Assembly: GCA_047495785.1 (NCBI GenBank)
Contig: JBLDXI010000003.1
Location: 124,001 to 188,000 of the forward strand
Length of the DNA stretch: 64,000 nt
Direction of reading: 5' to 3'
Source: Lepidodermella squamata
Taxonomy: Eukaryota; Gastrotricha
The position numbers and the translations under genes are program-made. The notes under the pieces are model-generated. The model saw only the letters and a program-made list of their open reading frames with translations. It did no database searches and had not been told where the DNA came from. Positions 25,301 through 36,052 of this stretch are shown here, piece by piece (position 1 is the first letter of the stretch; each line of letters starts with the position of its first letter).

Positions 25301-25463
25301 GCCGACAACGAGCAGCAGCAACAGCAACAGGCAGAAGCTGTTCGTGAGGCGAGCGAGGCAACAGTCGCTGAGCGGCGCCGGCTCGGAGACATCGTCGCGC
25401 GGTGACCGGCGCCGGTTGACCTTTGCCGCCATCCCCGACATTGAAGGTGCCGATGATTCGTAA
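16338..25463 (+). CDS. Shaw (Kv3)-type voltage-gated potassium channel, seven-exon model
   Basis: Core exons 20622-21007, 21983-22582, 23606-23890, 24026-24185, 24377-24713 and 24952-25463 splice in frame. A first exon 16338-16460 ([13 protein letters not shown]..., strong GTAAGT donor) joins in phase to the acceptor at 20622, giving 800 residues. If that exon is wrong, the ATG at 20658 gives 747. The T1 domain ([17 protein letters not shown]) carries the H-x5-C-x20-CC zinc site of Shaw/Shab/Shal channels, around HMPTDVC and EPCCW. S1-S6 follow. The pore filter is [12 protein letters not shown] and S6 has the PIPVIVNNF hinge. S4 reads [19 protein letters not shown], a weakened K-K-R-L-K charge pattern. 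The C-tail is long, Ser/Gln-rich and probably cytosolic. AATAAA lies at 25572-25577. Exons are GC-rich. Intron 1 is 4.2 kb, and the intron 21008-21982 hosts two tRNA genes. Confidence 0.9.
16870..18530. repeat. Clusters of GCGC/CGCG dinucleotide runs inside Kv intron 1
   Basis: Alternating CG tracts recur at about 16879, 16937, 17015, 17059-17095 and 18505 (for example CGCGCGCGCGCG near 18507) within otherwise AT-rich intron sequence, next to a (GGCT)n run near 16793-16807. Such alternating purine-pyrimidine tracts can form Z-DNA. CpG retention argues against heavy CpG methylation. No gene is seen. Confidence 0.5.
21137..21221 (-). tRNA. tRNA-Tyr (anticodon GTA) with 13-nt intron
   Basis: The minus strand folds as a complete tRNA: 5' half 21221-21185 (37 nt, starting CCCGTGATAGCTCAGCTGGT), intron 21184-21172 directly after the base 3' of the anticodon GTA (21188-21186), and 3' half 21171-21137. 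The acceptor stem has seven pairs with one G-U. The A-box (TAGCTCAGCTGG) and B-box (GGTTCAAGTCC) promoters are intact. The intron position is the standard one for nuclear tRNA-Tyr. The gene is antisense within a Kv intron. Confidence 0.95.
21324..21396 (-). tRNA. tRNA-Ile (anticodon AAT)
   Basis: A 73-nt cloverleaf on the minus strand starts GGCCGCTTAGCTCAGTTGGT, with anticodon AAT at 21362-21360, a GAGTTCGATCC T-arm and a seven-pair acceptor stem (one G-U). There is no intron. It lies 102 bp from tRNA-Tyr in the same orientation, inside the same Kv intron. Confidence 0.95.
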
Positions 25464-26087
25464 ACAACAAAATCGAATGCTGCTACATATTTTGAATTTG
25501 TGCTAGTTTTATTTATTTTTTCATAACTGAGATTCTCCTCCGAGACAGCAATAACGATGAGCGGAAAGTTGAATAAAGAAGCGATAAGTATGAGTCATTT
25601 GTCAATTAGTGCTATTTACGTGGAAAAGTGCCAAACTACCTAACACTGCCGGATAGGACTCGAGCCCTGCCAGGGATTTTGTCTAGTGCAAGTGATGGCT
25701 CAAATACAATCAGGCGCGGGTGAACATTTCTTCGTCATACTGTATTAAAATTCTCCGAGGACGGAAATAATACGAAATATTAGTAGTGTATTTTTACACG
25801 ACATTTAAATTTCTATTATTGCCACTGACATTGACAAGTGGATAATTAGCGCTTTTACATGTTACGAAGCTGGCATCCCACGTCGAGTTTTTTTGAAGAA
25901 TAAATTACTGATGAGTGCAAGGTGTTTTTTTCAGGTAAACATACAGAAGTCTGCCACTCAGTGCATAATAATCAAGCTATGAGGGATGCTCAACAACCCA
26001 GTTACGCACGGCCTTTCGTCAAGAGGACAGGCGTCCGCGCAGTCTTGGGGTGGCATCGTAATTAGTCAAGAGGCGGCACCGCCGTAC

Positions 26088-26095
26088 TATATAAT
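26088..26095 (+). promoter_or_regulatory. TATA box of SVWC gene 1
   Basis: TATATAAT lies 47 bp before the start codon and about 15 bp before a TTCATT initiator-like sequence. The second SVWC gene has a matching arrangement. Confidence 0.5.
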
Positions 26096-26134
26096 CAGCT
26101 GTTTCATTATCCAGCATTCTTACAAGTCAGAAAA

Positions 26135-26556
26135 ATGATCAAGTGTTTGGTAGCCGCTATTTTGATGGTTCTGCTAGCTGAATCACAAGCTGGTAGGGCT
26201 TAACAACTACCTACCTATATTTTCCCACCTTTTTCCATCTGTATTCTAGCTTCGACGTTTTACCAGAAATTATGTGATGGTAAGCCGAAAGGGCAGACAA
26301 TCAATGGTGAAGATATTTGCGCAAAGTATACGTGTTACGAAAATGGCCAAATTTCGATGATAGGGTGAGTGCTATATGGTCATTCTCATTTTAGGATCCA
26401 TTTTAATGTCCATTTCTTTAACATATTAGTTGCCCATCGTACATTATGGCTGATGGGAAGCCGCCACCGTGCAATCCGGATGCATTGGAATCCTATCCAA
26501 GCTGCTGCAACAAATGCCCAGACATGGATACGATCTTCGCGGAGTTGAATGCTTGA
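26135..26556 (+). CDS. SVWC protein 1 (single-domain von Willebrand type C, secreted)
   Basis: Exons 26135-26192, 26250-26364 and 26430-26556 encode 99 residues; introns are 57 and 65 bp, and total length and phase check out. The signal peptide is MIKCLVAAILMVLLAESQA. The mature protein has eight cysteines in the SVWC (Pfam 15430-type) spacing: LCDGK, DICAKYTCYE, GCPSY, PPCNP and a closing YPSCCNKCP. SVWC proteins are small secreted factors, mostly described in arthropods, linked to immune, antiviral (Vago) and nutritional responses and also found in venoms as La1-like peptides. The sequence alone does not tell which applies here. A related gene lies 0.7 kb downstream with the same exon plan. 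Confidence 0.9.
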
Positions 26557-27196
26557 TGATATTGAGAATATGAAATTGGCTGTTTGGTCCAAGCGAAGCT
26601 ACTATTTATTTTATAGTTTTTTTCACACAGTTCAAACAAGTAAAGAAATTGTTCGGACATACGTAATTTCTGACTCTTCACATGCAGTAACTTGAGGTTG
26701 AGAAATCAACGTGGCAGAAAACGATAGATGATTTATCAGCCCCTTCGTGCTAGCGCAAACCATCTTCTTAAGTCAAGTAGGAGTAGGCGGTCTCATTAGA
26801 AAGCTATGAAACAATAGAAAGGAGGGAACGCTACCAGTTGGAAGGGAGAATGCATTTTGGCCGAATTTTCAAGCTGAGTTCAGCTGAGAAGCTATCCTAT
26901 AGTTGAGCGATAAAGCTAGCTTTAGTTTGCCGTGGCGAGCTTCGACGATCTTCGTTATTTCAGCATTTCGAGCCGCGGTAAAAGTCTACAATTGAAACAG
27001 TAGAACAGAATAAAGTGGATTCGACTGCGCTCGCTATAACCCCCGACACATCCCAGTTTCCGCCTGAACATTTAATGGTTGATTTAGTTTCACTATATCG
27101 TGTCAATTATCAACTCAGGCAGCATTTGTTTCTTGCACTTTTGCGTGACACCGGGTGATTTGCCTGAAAATGTCTGTTTTTCGCAGCGCTAAGTGC

Positions 27197-27205
27197 TATA
27201 TAAAA
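27197..27205 (+). promoter_or_regulatory. TATA box of SVWC gene 2
   Basis: TATATAAAA about 64 bp before the probable cap region and start codon, followed by ATCAGTT, an arthropod-like initiator. Confidence 0.55.
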
Positions 27206-27268
27206 GACTTCATCAGTTAATTCTCAAAAAAACCCACTTTTTCTTCAAGATAATACTTAAATAAAAAA

Positions 27269-27721
27269 ATGAACAAGTTCATCGCGCTGGTTGCTATCAT
27301 CAGTTCGGTATTGCTGGCCACGACTTTTGCCTGTAATGAAATGTTCGAAACATGATTTTCCAGCCTACTATTTGTTTTTATGCTGATAGCTGTGAGCCTG
27401 TACCCGGCGAAATTCTACGACCAGTTCTGTAAGGGCCGCGAACCTGGCAGCAGTTACTCGAATGGGACAGAGTGCATGCAATACAGTTGTCTCAAGTCGA
27501 AAATGGTGCAAGTCGCCGGGTGAGTGACGAATCTCTTAGCTGATATTCACGCTTATTCTTTTTAACCCTATTACAGCTGTGGTGTGATGGTTGGTGTTAA
27601 ATGCGATCCGAATCCTCCTGCCACCTATCCTGCTTGTTGCAGAAAATGCCTTCCAGGAGAGGACAATGAGAAGCGCGAAGACGAAGGACAACAAGGTGGC
27701 GATGAAGACGACGACGAATGA
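27269..27721 (+). CDS. SVWC protein 2 (single-domain von Willebrand type C, secreted)
   Basis: Exons 27269-27332, 27390-27519 and 27577-27721 encode 112 residues; both introns are 57 bp and lie at the same places and phases as in SVWC 1. The signal peptide is MNKFIALVAIISSVLLATTF. Eight cysteines follow the same plan (FCKGRE, ECMQYSCLK, GCGVM, KCDPN, YPACCRKC). Unlike gene 1 it ends in an acidic tail of about 20 residues (EDEGQQGGDEDDDE). The pair is a local tandem duplication whose copies now differ considerably. Confidence 0.9.
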
Positions 27722-28991
27722 TTCTTGGAATCATATTCTGATTAAAGCTTACCCTGACAAACTAGTTGCGTGAATACTGTTACCGATGAAAAGCCCGGTT
27801 GAAAAAATCCAACTTTATGAGGGCTAAACACTTCCTTGTGGTGATCCTTACAAGTATAATTATGTATTCAGAAATCTGATATCTGATATCGATGGCGGGC
27901 TTTTTATTATTTTTGGGCGAAAATGGAATAGCCCAGAAAGATATATAGTTGTCGAGAAGAAAAGTGGAAGCTGGAAGTCTTGAAATCAGCTGTGTAGCAC
28001 ACTGCAGGAAGATTAGAAAACCCAGCGATAATATAAAAATCTGCCTGATTGCAGCATCAAAGTGCTGCTTAGAAATATTTTAACGTGTACCTAATCGTTT
28101 TACTGGCGAGTTGATGGGCTTACTCAAACCTGATATCCGGGCGCAAAGAGCACTGATCACAGGCGCGGTTATCTCAGATGTCCGACAAGGACAGCCCAAG
28201 TCCGGCGGCCCGAGTGCGGGCCCATTGCTCAATAATAGCACTCGATCCCATTGCTCTCCGCAGTGCTCGGGCCAAAACCTCGGCAGGCCCCTTTTCACTC
28301 ATTTGTTCACACACGGGCACTTTTTAGAGAAGCCCGAACGCGGAGGCTGTTTCCCGACCGCATACAGGCCGGCCCAAACGGACCGAAATCGGTCTTGGGC
28401 CTAAACACTAACTCAGGAAAGTGCGGCGAGCGATAGTCCTTCATCTCTTTTCTGACTCTTTCTTCAACGGAGAGCTGAGTTGGCGGCATTTAGCATTTCT
28501 TCTGCGGCGGGAGGCTTAAACATTCGAACAAATCCTACACCATTTTGTTGCTCTTCTTTCACCTGGGCTCATCTACTGGGTGGCTGATCAATCTCTTAGA
28601 CCTGCCGCCGACAGGTCGACACGAGCTCTGAGCTCTGGAGCTATTTTGCGATATTTGACATCGTCAACAAAAAGGGAAAGGATCTCCAAGCCAAGAGGGA
28701 TTAACCTCAGGTTAGCCGCAAAATCTTGAAAAATGTGTCCAAGTACGCTGAGAATCTTGTCATTTGTCATTCTTATTTCGGCCGGTCGAACTGGGAGTAC
28801 TCCCCGTCTTCCTGCTATAGGCTATAAGTTGTTATCGCATCTCATTTATATCAGATTTAGCGACATCGATTCATGTTATCGCCAAGCTCGACTCTTGATA
28901 AGCAATTTACAAGATAAAAACCAGACCAACATTGCAACATTGGTTGTAAAGCAAAAAGAGCTTACTTTTTTATTCTCAAATTCGATGAGGT
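27722..28991. other. Intergenic region with GC-rich inverted-repeat patch
   Basis: No supportable gene. From about 28180 to 28410 base composition jumps to GC-rich. It contains GGCCCGAG and CTCGGGCC motifs, a repeated CCCATTGCTC, and imperfectly inverted ends (CAGTGCTCGGGCC against TTGGGCCTAAACACT). It looks like an old inverted-repeat element, but no target duplication was found. Confidence 0.35.
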
Positions 28992-30632
28992 ATGAGTGAG
29001 TCAAAAGATATCGGCGATGATTTCTATCGCGCCTGTCGGACTGGCGATGTATTCAGGGTGAAGGAATGCGTCGAAAAAGACAGCAGTCTTCCCTTCGAAT
29101 TCTTCGAAAACTGGAATACCTTCAGCGACAGAGAAACTGGTCTCATGGCCGCTGCTGCTCACGGTCATGTCAATATCTGCGATTTTTTGCTCCGTCACCC
29201 GGGTGTTGACATCAATTTCGTCGGCGAGGAAGGCGAGACTGTTTTAACTGTAGCTGTTGCGTTCGATCAACTCGGAATCGCTAGATTTTTGCTGGAAAAC
29301 GGTGCCGATATTAACAGCAATCGATCAGGCACCACCAGTGAGACTCTGTTAACACGAGCTCGTCAAAATCCACAAATGGTTCGCCTATTGGTGGAATTCC
29401 GAGCCGACGTCAACGCAACTAACGGAAAAGGCTGGACGCCCGTAATGTGCAGCTGCGAATGTCGCAGATCCGATATTGTACGTTACCTAGTGCTAGAGGG
29501 ACGAGCCTCAGTCTCACCTAGTCCGGCGTTTGAGTACTATGGCGAAGATCTAAGTGCGGTATCGATAGCTGCTCGTATTGGCTGTTTGCAGTTGTGTCAA
29601 TTTCTCGCAGAACGAATGGGCAGGTAAATTTTAGCAACTACTTGCTAGCCTTCTGTCAACGATTTCTTCTGAAGCGAATTCGATGCAGGCTCAGTGTTGA
29701 GATCGGCATGCCATGGCGCTGGCCGGATGAACAGCTCGAAAGACCCATTCAGAGTTGCCGAATGGGCCTTACAGCAGTTCAAGCAAGATTTCTCGCAAAA
29801 AGACAGATACGGCAACACGGCATTGATCATCGCTGTTTCTAGGGATAACCCCGAACTTGTGGAACTCCTCCTGAAATCGGGAGCCGCTAATACGCTAAAG
29901 ATGGCAAATAAACAAGGCGAAACAGCTCTGTTAATGGCCTACCCTCGTTATATTCAGGCTGACCAGTGGTTTAACTACGACGCTATGATCCGTCTGCTTC
30001 TCAAGTATGGCGCAGATGTACATGAGGCAAATCACATCACCGGCGAGACGATTGTTATGCGCTTATTCAGAATCGATATTCAACCGGATACAGTCGAATT
30101 CATACTCGATTGTGGTGCCGATGTTAAGGTCAACGATTCTTCGGGCAGCGGCGTGTTACAGGTGTTCTGCAATTCAATTCTCGATCGAAGGAATCTTGAG
30201 ATGAAATCTACTGATCAAATGGCGAAATGGCTGAAACTTATTGCCGTCGGATGCGGACTCCAGTTACCATTCAATGAAATGCCGGAAGTAATCCCTGAAA
30301 TTTGCTCGCTGCTCAGCGATGAGGAATTTGAGCTTGCTTTTATCACGTTGGACGCTCCATTTATATCTATAGATTTCGAACAATTGAGGCGCAAAGCGTC
30401 TCTCGTCCATGAAGACTTTTACCGCCAAGATTTGAGGCGAAGGAGGCGCGAAAGAATTGATGACCTCGAGCGTAGATTGGAAAGATTGCGGCCTTTGACT
30501 CTGGCGAGGTTGTGCCGAATCAACATTTTACGCTGCTTACCTGTTGGCTGGCAAAGGAGAGGTCTTGCTTTCGATGAGCTCCGCAGATTCTTGCCAGGCC
30601 CACTTGTCCAATATCTAAGATTTATTGCTTAA
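28992..30632 (+). CDS. Ankyrin-repeat and SOCS-box (ASB-like) protein
   Basis: Exons 28992-29623 and 29675-30632 give 529 residues, with a 51-bp intron whose acceptor (CTTCTGAAG) is the only nearby one that keeps frame. The protein is built of ankyrin repeats throughout (GLMAAAAHGHVNICDFLL, GETVLTVAVAFDQLGIARFL, GNTALIIAVSRDNPELVELL, LLLKYGADVHEAN). It ends in a SOCS box: LTLARLCRINILRCLP followed by FLPGPLVQYLRF. ASB proteins bind Elongin B/C and Cullin 5 through the SOCS box and recruit substrates through the ankyrins for ubiquitination. A basic coiled stretch (RRRRRERIDDLERRLERL) precedes the box. The substrate is unknown. No N-terminal signal or membrane segment is present, consistent with a cytosolic protein. 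Confidence 0.88.
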
Positions 30633-31048
30633 AGATCAAAAATCAAAACATGCAATTCTTCTTGCAAGAACATACTTACTATTCCATTTTTTCAACTCTT
30701 CACTCTTCAAAAAAGAGTTTCTGCTTGAATAAAAAAGCGCAAGTGCGCTCTGATCACTACGTTCTCTATGATGACTTTTTACTTCAATGTTCCAACCTAT
30801 CGAAATATTTAAAGAAGCTACAGCACTGGTTTCTGTCACCAATTTTCCGCGCCCCCAAATCAACTACCCGCTTTTCCGAAACGACCCCACCTTCAATAAT
30901 GAATGAGTTGCATTAATTACGACTGTCGTTACAGGGCGGAGAGGCGGTTGAGATGGCCACCGCCTCTTCTTATGCTCGTATCATTTTTGAGGCTCAAAAA
31001 AATTATTTTATTTTACGGTGAACAATTTTATTGTTTCAAGCGCAATTT
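30633..31048. other. Convergent 3' flanks
   Basis: Short spacer between the ASB-like gene (+) and four-TM gene A (-). It holds a minus-strand AATAAA for the latter at 31032-31027. Nothing else is seen. Confidence 0.5.
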
Positions 31049-31728
31049 TTAATGTGTTATAATGGATGAATAACTGGGGTTTGGCCCTTGGACGATAGGC
31101 GTGACAACAGCTACCGTGACTCCATGGTGATGATGGCTTAGCTGTTGCCGCTCCCGACACGCCTTAAGCATGCCGAGAATGCCCACAACCGAGTAGATGA
31201 AGGCTATGAAAGTTCCGATCACAGTTTGAGCGATCAAAACATCTGTTGACATGCCGATGCAGTTGAAACTAGTCGAAAGGTCGTTGTACCATATCGCAGC
31301 CATTGCCGAGACTTGGCCGTAGTAAGACATTCCCTTCAAGAAATCCTGAAAGCAAAAAATAGGAAATTGTATTCGCGTCTATTTTCTGCGATGAAGCTTA
31401 CGAAAATGAAGGTCAGAAGTCTCTGCTTATAGCGATGGACAAAGAGATAGGCCAACGATCGAAGTATGGTCATAATTGGCAGGATTAAGAGGGCCAGATA
31501 TTTTGATCCTTCACTGCAGTTTGCAACGAAGGAAGAAGCCATCCCGAGGTAGATGATGGCTAAGATTAAGACCGCAGTCCTAGCGATACCCCAGCTAGTT
31601 CGCACCCTTTCAAGAAAAACCTGGCTAGCTTTAGGCTTCGGCTCTAAGGGTAAAGGGTTCGATGAGTAGCCAACTGGCTGTTGGGCCCAGTAGGCACGTT
31701 GCTGGTCTAAGCTAGCCGTTTTCTCCAT
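31049..31728 (-). CDS. Four-TM membrane protein A (unrecognised family)
   Basis: Exons 31728-31402 and 31345-31049 give 207 residues; intron 56 bp, phase 0. A cytosolic N-terminus contains AYWAQQPVGY, also present word for word in paralogue C. Four hydrophobic segments follow: AVLILAIIYLGMASSFV, YLALLILPIMTILRSLAYLF, a segment after DFLKGMSYYG, and IGTFIAFIYSVVGILGML, with two Cys-bearing loops (ANCSEGS, FNCIG). The tail is cytosolic with a His run. The topology resembles MARVEL-like or other tetraspan proteins, but the CCG signature of true tetraspanins is absent. Paralogues B and C share the intron at the same residue (F/V-I-x then D-I/F). Confidence 0.82.
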
Positions 31729-32519
31729 CTTTTTTTGATGTCGTATCTGAAGCAACCACAAAAGTGATAATAATGCTTTGTTAAAGAACTGGTATATTCA
31801 GTGGCATGTCTTATCTGCGCACTGATAGCCGTGATTCAGCACATTATTCAGACCGATATTTAATTGCGTTTCAAAAATAAACTTACGGTAAGATAAGCTA
31901 GCATAAATTTGGTAGCAAAAAGAAGCGGTGTATTTTTTTGAAGCTTTTTCATTATAATTGTTGCTCTTATCTCCCATTAATCATATCGAAAAATAGAGCA
32001 GAAATTGGGTGAGTAAGATTTACAAAAGCACCTTTGTTTGATCCAAGGTAATCAAATTTCCGAATGTTGGGAAAGAAAGGAAAAAATGAGCGGGCATTGA
32101 ATTAAAACCTGACCATATGCCCCTTATTTCAATTGTCTTCAACTATTCTAAATTCCAGTTCGAGACTACAGCGTTTCCAATGAGTTGCAGTTTTCTTATT
32201 TTAACTTTTTTTGGTTATCATCTTCGGAATATCATCCGCAATTTCAACACGAAGAATATTTTCTGAGGAAACCAGGAGAGCATAGGTCACGGTAAATAGT
32301 TCGGAAATAACCTACTCATTCACGTGAAATTGACTTGGGAAATTGACACTATAAAATGGAGTAAAACCGAATTATTAGCCCACCTAACGAATACTGAGGG
32401 CAATTTTCCTCCCGTTTCATATTGAGTCCAGATCATATAGCACAATTGGTTTATTTATTCTTATAAATGGTCTATTAATTATTCTATGAAATCAACGCGC
32501 GGATTCAAGGCCTGTCGAT
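31729..32519. other. Spacer between four-TM genes A and B
   Basis: AT-rich, with no supportable feature apart from probable 3' UTR of gene B (TTTATTTATT near 32452 gives AATAAA on the minus strand). Confidence 0.4.
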
Positions 32520-33101
32520 TTAAATTGCATTGAACTTTGCAGCCTTGCGTTGCTGTAGATACATTCGTAGACCGATAGCAGCGAGAGCTAAATGAAAAAC
32601 TGCACCAACGGCTCCGATAGCAGTTTCAGCAATAATAGTATCGTCAGACACCTCGATGCATTCGACTCGAAGATCCGAGTCGACAAACCAAATGATGCCC
32701 ATAGCAGTGATTTGGACGCTATACAGTACACCGTACGCAATATCCTGCAAATCACTTGTACAAGAGAAGAATTCGTCTCAATTACCGGAACTTACGACAA
32801 TGAATGTGAAGTTACGCTGTCTGCATTGAATGATGAACAGAGAAGCCAACGATCGGATGATAGTCAATATCGGCAGAATGAACAAGGCTACGTATTGCGA
32901 AGCGCTGTCACACGCTGAGATGAAAAAAGCAGCGAAAGCCAGGTAGGCAGCAGCCAAAAACAGGAGGAATATGCGAGATGCGCCTTGGAATGTTTTAGCC
33001 CGAATCACGAACGTTTGCATGCATGTCGGATCTGGTTCGTGGTTCAAGCTGGTTCGCAATTCAACGCCAGTCGATTGAGTCTGTTGGCCTGCAAGCTCCA
33101 T
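32520..33101 (-). CDS. Four-TM membrane protein B
   Basis: Exons 33101-32796 and 32744-32520 give 176 residues; intron 51 bp, phase 0 at the position used by gene A. Segments align with A: FLLFLAAAYLAFAAFFISAC, YVALFILPILTIIRSLASLF, DIAYGVLYSVQITAMGIIWF, AIGAVGAVFHLALAAIGL. The N-terminus lacks the AYWAQQPVGY motif of A and C, and the C-tail is short and basic. It belongs to the same unnamed membrane family and arose by tandem duplication. Confidence 0.82.
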
Positions 33102-34356
33102 TTTGGTTACAGTTTTGGCGGCGCTTAATTATTAGAGGAAATTAAGCAAGTATATTGTCCAGTTGTGTACTCAAACTCGCGTATTTATCTGCCCACCTTC
33201 GGTTATCTTATCTTCACATGATTAGAGAATCACGCGAATACAACTTGATACGACTCGCGGACACGTTTGCCACCCACTATGAAGCTGCTGTAATTTTATT
33301 ATTTTAAATTCCAGGAGCTTTCCGAATGTCGAGATTTCTGAATTTTAGTAGGTTATGCCTTGGAATGTCACGTATTCTGAGCTAATTTTGAAAAGCTTGA
33401 GTTGCCGATTGAATAGGCTCTTTTCGCCTCTCGAATAAGGTTAGTGGAACTTATATTGTATCGCTATGCCCTCATTTAATGCCCTCGTAATCTCACAAGA
33501 CGCACACGTTCACGCTCAGGTCTATCGCAAACAGACTCCAAAAAAGCATAGGTTTTACTACAATTGCCTTTCGTGACTCACAAATGTCCGTCAATCGGAC
33601 AGATTTCCAAAGGATGTACAACAACTGTGCACTTTGCACACAGATATTGCTTATTAGTCTTCATTCTTCATTCATTTGTCCGGAATCAAGGCCGGAATCA
33701 GTTAGATGCGACTGATGAAGAACATTTTGGCTCGTCTACGGGTTGGCAATCTTCAACGGTTCTGTGTAGTCCATAGACAAATAATAAGAGACTGGACACT
33801 CTTGCCTTTGCAATACTGCCGAAATTATTCGAATTTACAATTTAAAATTCCTCCTTAAGCACATTTTCAATTAAATATAGGAATTTCAGCCCTCACTATA
33901 TCCTGGCGTTGCAACGGCAGTTTTCATTGGCTGTGGACGAGCCGTGGCCATAAAAGGCAGTAGCTCACGCTCTATTCAACCATATAAATTTGGAAGCTGT
34001 ATCATAAAGATTTCGTCATAAATCAGGGCTTTAAAAACTTTGAGAGCCTGCCTTGCAATTTGCCCCACCTCAGATTCCAGAATGGTACTTGGTACTAATG
34101 GGATCGATGCAGAATTTTATTAGCTTTCTTTTGTTTCTGGTCCACCGAGATGCAACGGGTCAGCATTTCTCCTATCAAACACATTTGTCAGGCTTTGACT
34201 CAATTAAGTTCGGCATAAACCTTAGGTTTCTCGTGGAGAACATTATCCCGCTGTGCTTTGGCTCACGCTTCGCGCACGTAAGCTACAACCCCTTGATCTT
34301 GCGGTTCCTGAACTATTTAATGCAAATTGAAGAGGAGAATCGTCCTTAAGATTATC
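33102..34356. other. Intergenic region between four-TM genes B and C
   Basis: No supportable gene. A 98-codon plus-strand frame ends at 34349 but has a stop immediately upstream and no acceptor or homology I can see. Confidence 0.35.
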
Positions 34357-34412
34357 CATAGAGATCAGATTAACCTTATTTTAACCTTAATCAGGTTAAT
34401 CTGATCTCTATG
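34357..34412. mobile_element. 56-bp foldback element with perfect 8-bp target duplication (hAT-like)
   Basis: Perfect 20-bp arms CATAGAGATCAGATTAACCT (34357-34376) and complement (34393-34412) surround a 16-bp spacer. The octamer AGATTATC is repeated exactly on both sides (34349-34356 and 34413-34420). Its terminus CATAGAGA matches that of the 411-bp element at 53005, so the two may share a transposase. Confidence 0.8.
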
Positions 34413-34673
34413 AGATTATCAAGCAAGCTTATCAACGGTGTTCATGTTATCGAGTGCCACTGTTCAAATAAATACAATAAAAACCGTTTCATTGCGTGAA
34501 TCGTCATACTTTGATGCGTATCATTTAAGTAGGCGTTGACTGAAATGATTAAAGTGGAAAATACTGAATCGAATTTTACTCATCTCATAAAATGGATCAC
34601 CGAACTGAAACCTGAGATGTATTCCGCAAGCTATATCGTAACATCGCAACTCGCTGTTAATAGTGTGCATTGC

Positions 34674-36052
34674 TTATTGTTGAACTGCGTACGCAACTGG
34701 GGCGTTTTGAACAATGACAGTCTGAGGTGGTGGGCTGTAAGTAAGGTGCGGCGTCTCCGGTTGGCCCAAGCAGCTGCAGCAAGCAGCACTGCAGCCAGCT
34801 ACGAAATGCGCGAGAGTGACCAGCCCCCCAAAAACACCGACAGCGTCGATCGTGCTGCTATCTGGGAAGCACCAGTAGGAAGGATCAATCGGATAATAAC
34901 CGCTCCACGTGTAGCCCCACATCAAATAATAGGCGATAACGAAGAAGGCAAAAGTGCCCCACGACATAATGCCAACTACAATGTCCTGAAATATTGCGAC
35001 AAGTAGTAAGGGAAGGCCAGGTTAGTTTACAGGCTTACCATAATCCCACTTGAACGCGTAACCTTGATTTTTGGCACGAACAAACACGCGGGTTGGTAAA
35101 GGATGTCGAAAATCGGGACAATGAGCGCGAATGCATATGGGGCAGGATTGGAGCAGTAATTGAAAACCAGAGCGACGCTTGTCAGAAAACCGATTGATAA
35201 TAGCTACACATAACAGATAATTTTCATGATTTTTATTAAGACGCTACGCAAAATAAGGTACTAAGATACTTAGAAAATGATCGAGCGTCGAGAGAATGTG
35301 GGAAATTATGAAGCTCCTTAGTCCTGAAGTCCAGATTATCAGCCTTTCTCGGCCGAACATTTTCACGCAAGCTGAATCTATGAATTTTCAGGCAAATAAA
35401 GAAACTACTCGGAAAATCGTCAACTGTACGCCAAACTAGGCATGCATCAGGTTTTGAATTCACTGAAAATTTCAATCGCGCTAGTTTTTGGGATATAGAT
35501 GCATCAGGATGAACTCAAAGGATTCGTTAGCCAGGTTACTGTTTTTCATTTTGTCAAAACAATTGATGAAAATAAACCAGCTAGTTAATGAGACAGATCT
35601 AGCAGAAACAATTTGCGAGATGAGGAATTATTGATTGAAAAAATAGAAAAACACCCATCAGTTTAAAATTCTGAATTTGACTGCTTTGAGTTGAGTGTTT
35701 TCAAAGTTGAACCTTCCACTAGCAACTAAGCATTTCTACAAGCCCACTTTCTGCAAATTTTGCAATCTACCAATGCATTCTACAAGGCTTGAATGCTCTA
35801 ACATCTAATTTCGATTGGGATATCTATCAAAAAGAAAAAATTAATTACGAATATGAGAACTCGAAAGATTCCATAGCCTGTTCGAATTCGTTGGTTGAAC
35901 GCTTGCAGTGGTGTCAGGTGTTCACAATGAGCGGCGACTGTTGGTCCAGGCTGAACGTAAACCACCTGAGGCTGAGTCGGAGCCGCGTAGCCAACTGGTT
36001 GCTGGGCCCAATAGGCCTGTTGCTGCTGTAGTCCGTCTTTTTGCTGCTCCAT
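34674..36052 (-). CDS. Four-TM membrane protein C
   Basis: Exons 36052-35849, 35203-35039 and 34985-34674 give 226 residues. The first donor was chosen (TTC/GTAATT) because it is phase 0 and restores the first TM in perfect register with A and B (RVLIF then LLSIGFLTSVALVF). The N-terminus has AYWAQQPVGY as in A, then a Pro/Gln-rich stretch. TM 2 lies in YAFALIVPIFDIL. Exon 3 carries DIVVGIMSWGTFAFF and AVGVFGGLVTLAHFVAGCSA, and the tail ends in a Pro/Val/Gln-rich cytosolic sequence. It has one extra intron (645 bp) relative to A and B. The family is unrecognised. Confidence 0.8.

Noticed and set aside
28180-28410. GC-rich patch as a possible hAT-like element or gene
   Set aside because: Ends are only imperfectly inverted, no 8-bp duplication was found, and frames there are shadows of GC-rich repeats.
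34053-34349. 98-codon plus-strand open frame near the 56-bp foldback
   Set aside because: A stop lies directly upstream, the true ATG shortens it, there is no splice context and no recognisable family.
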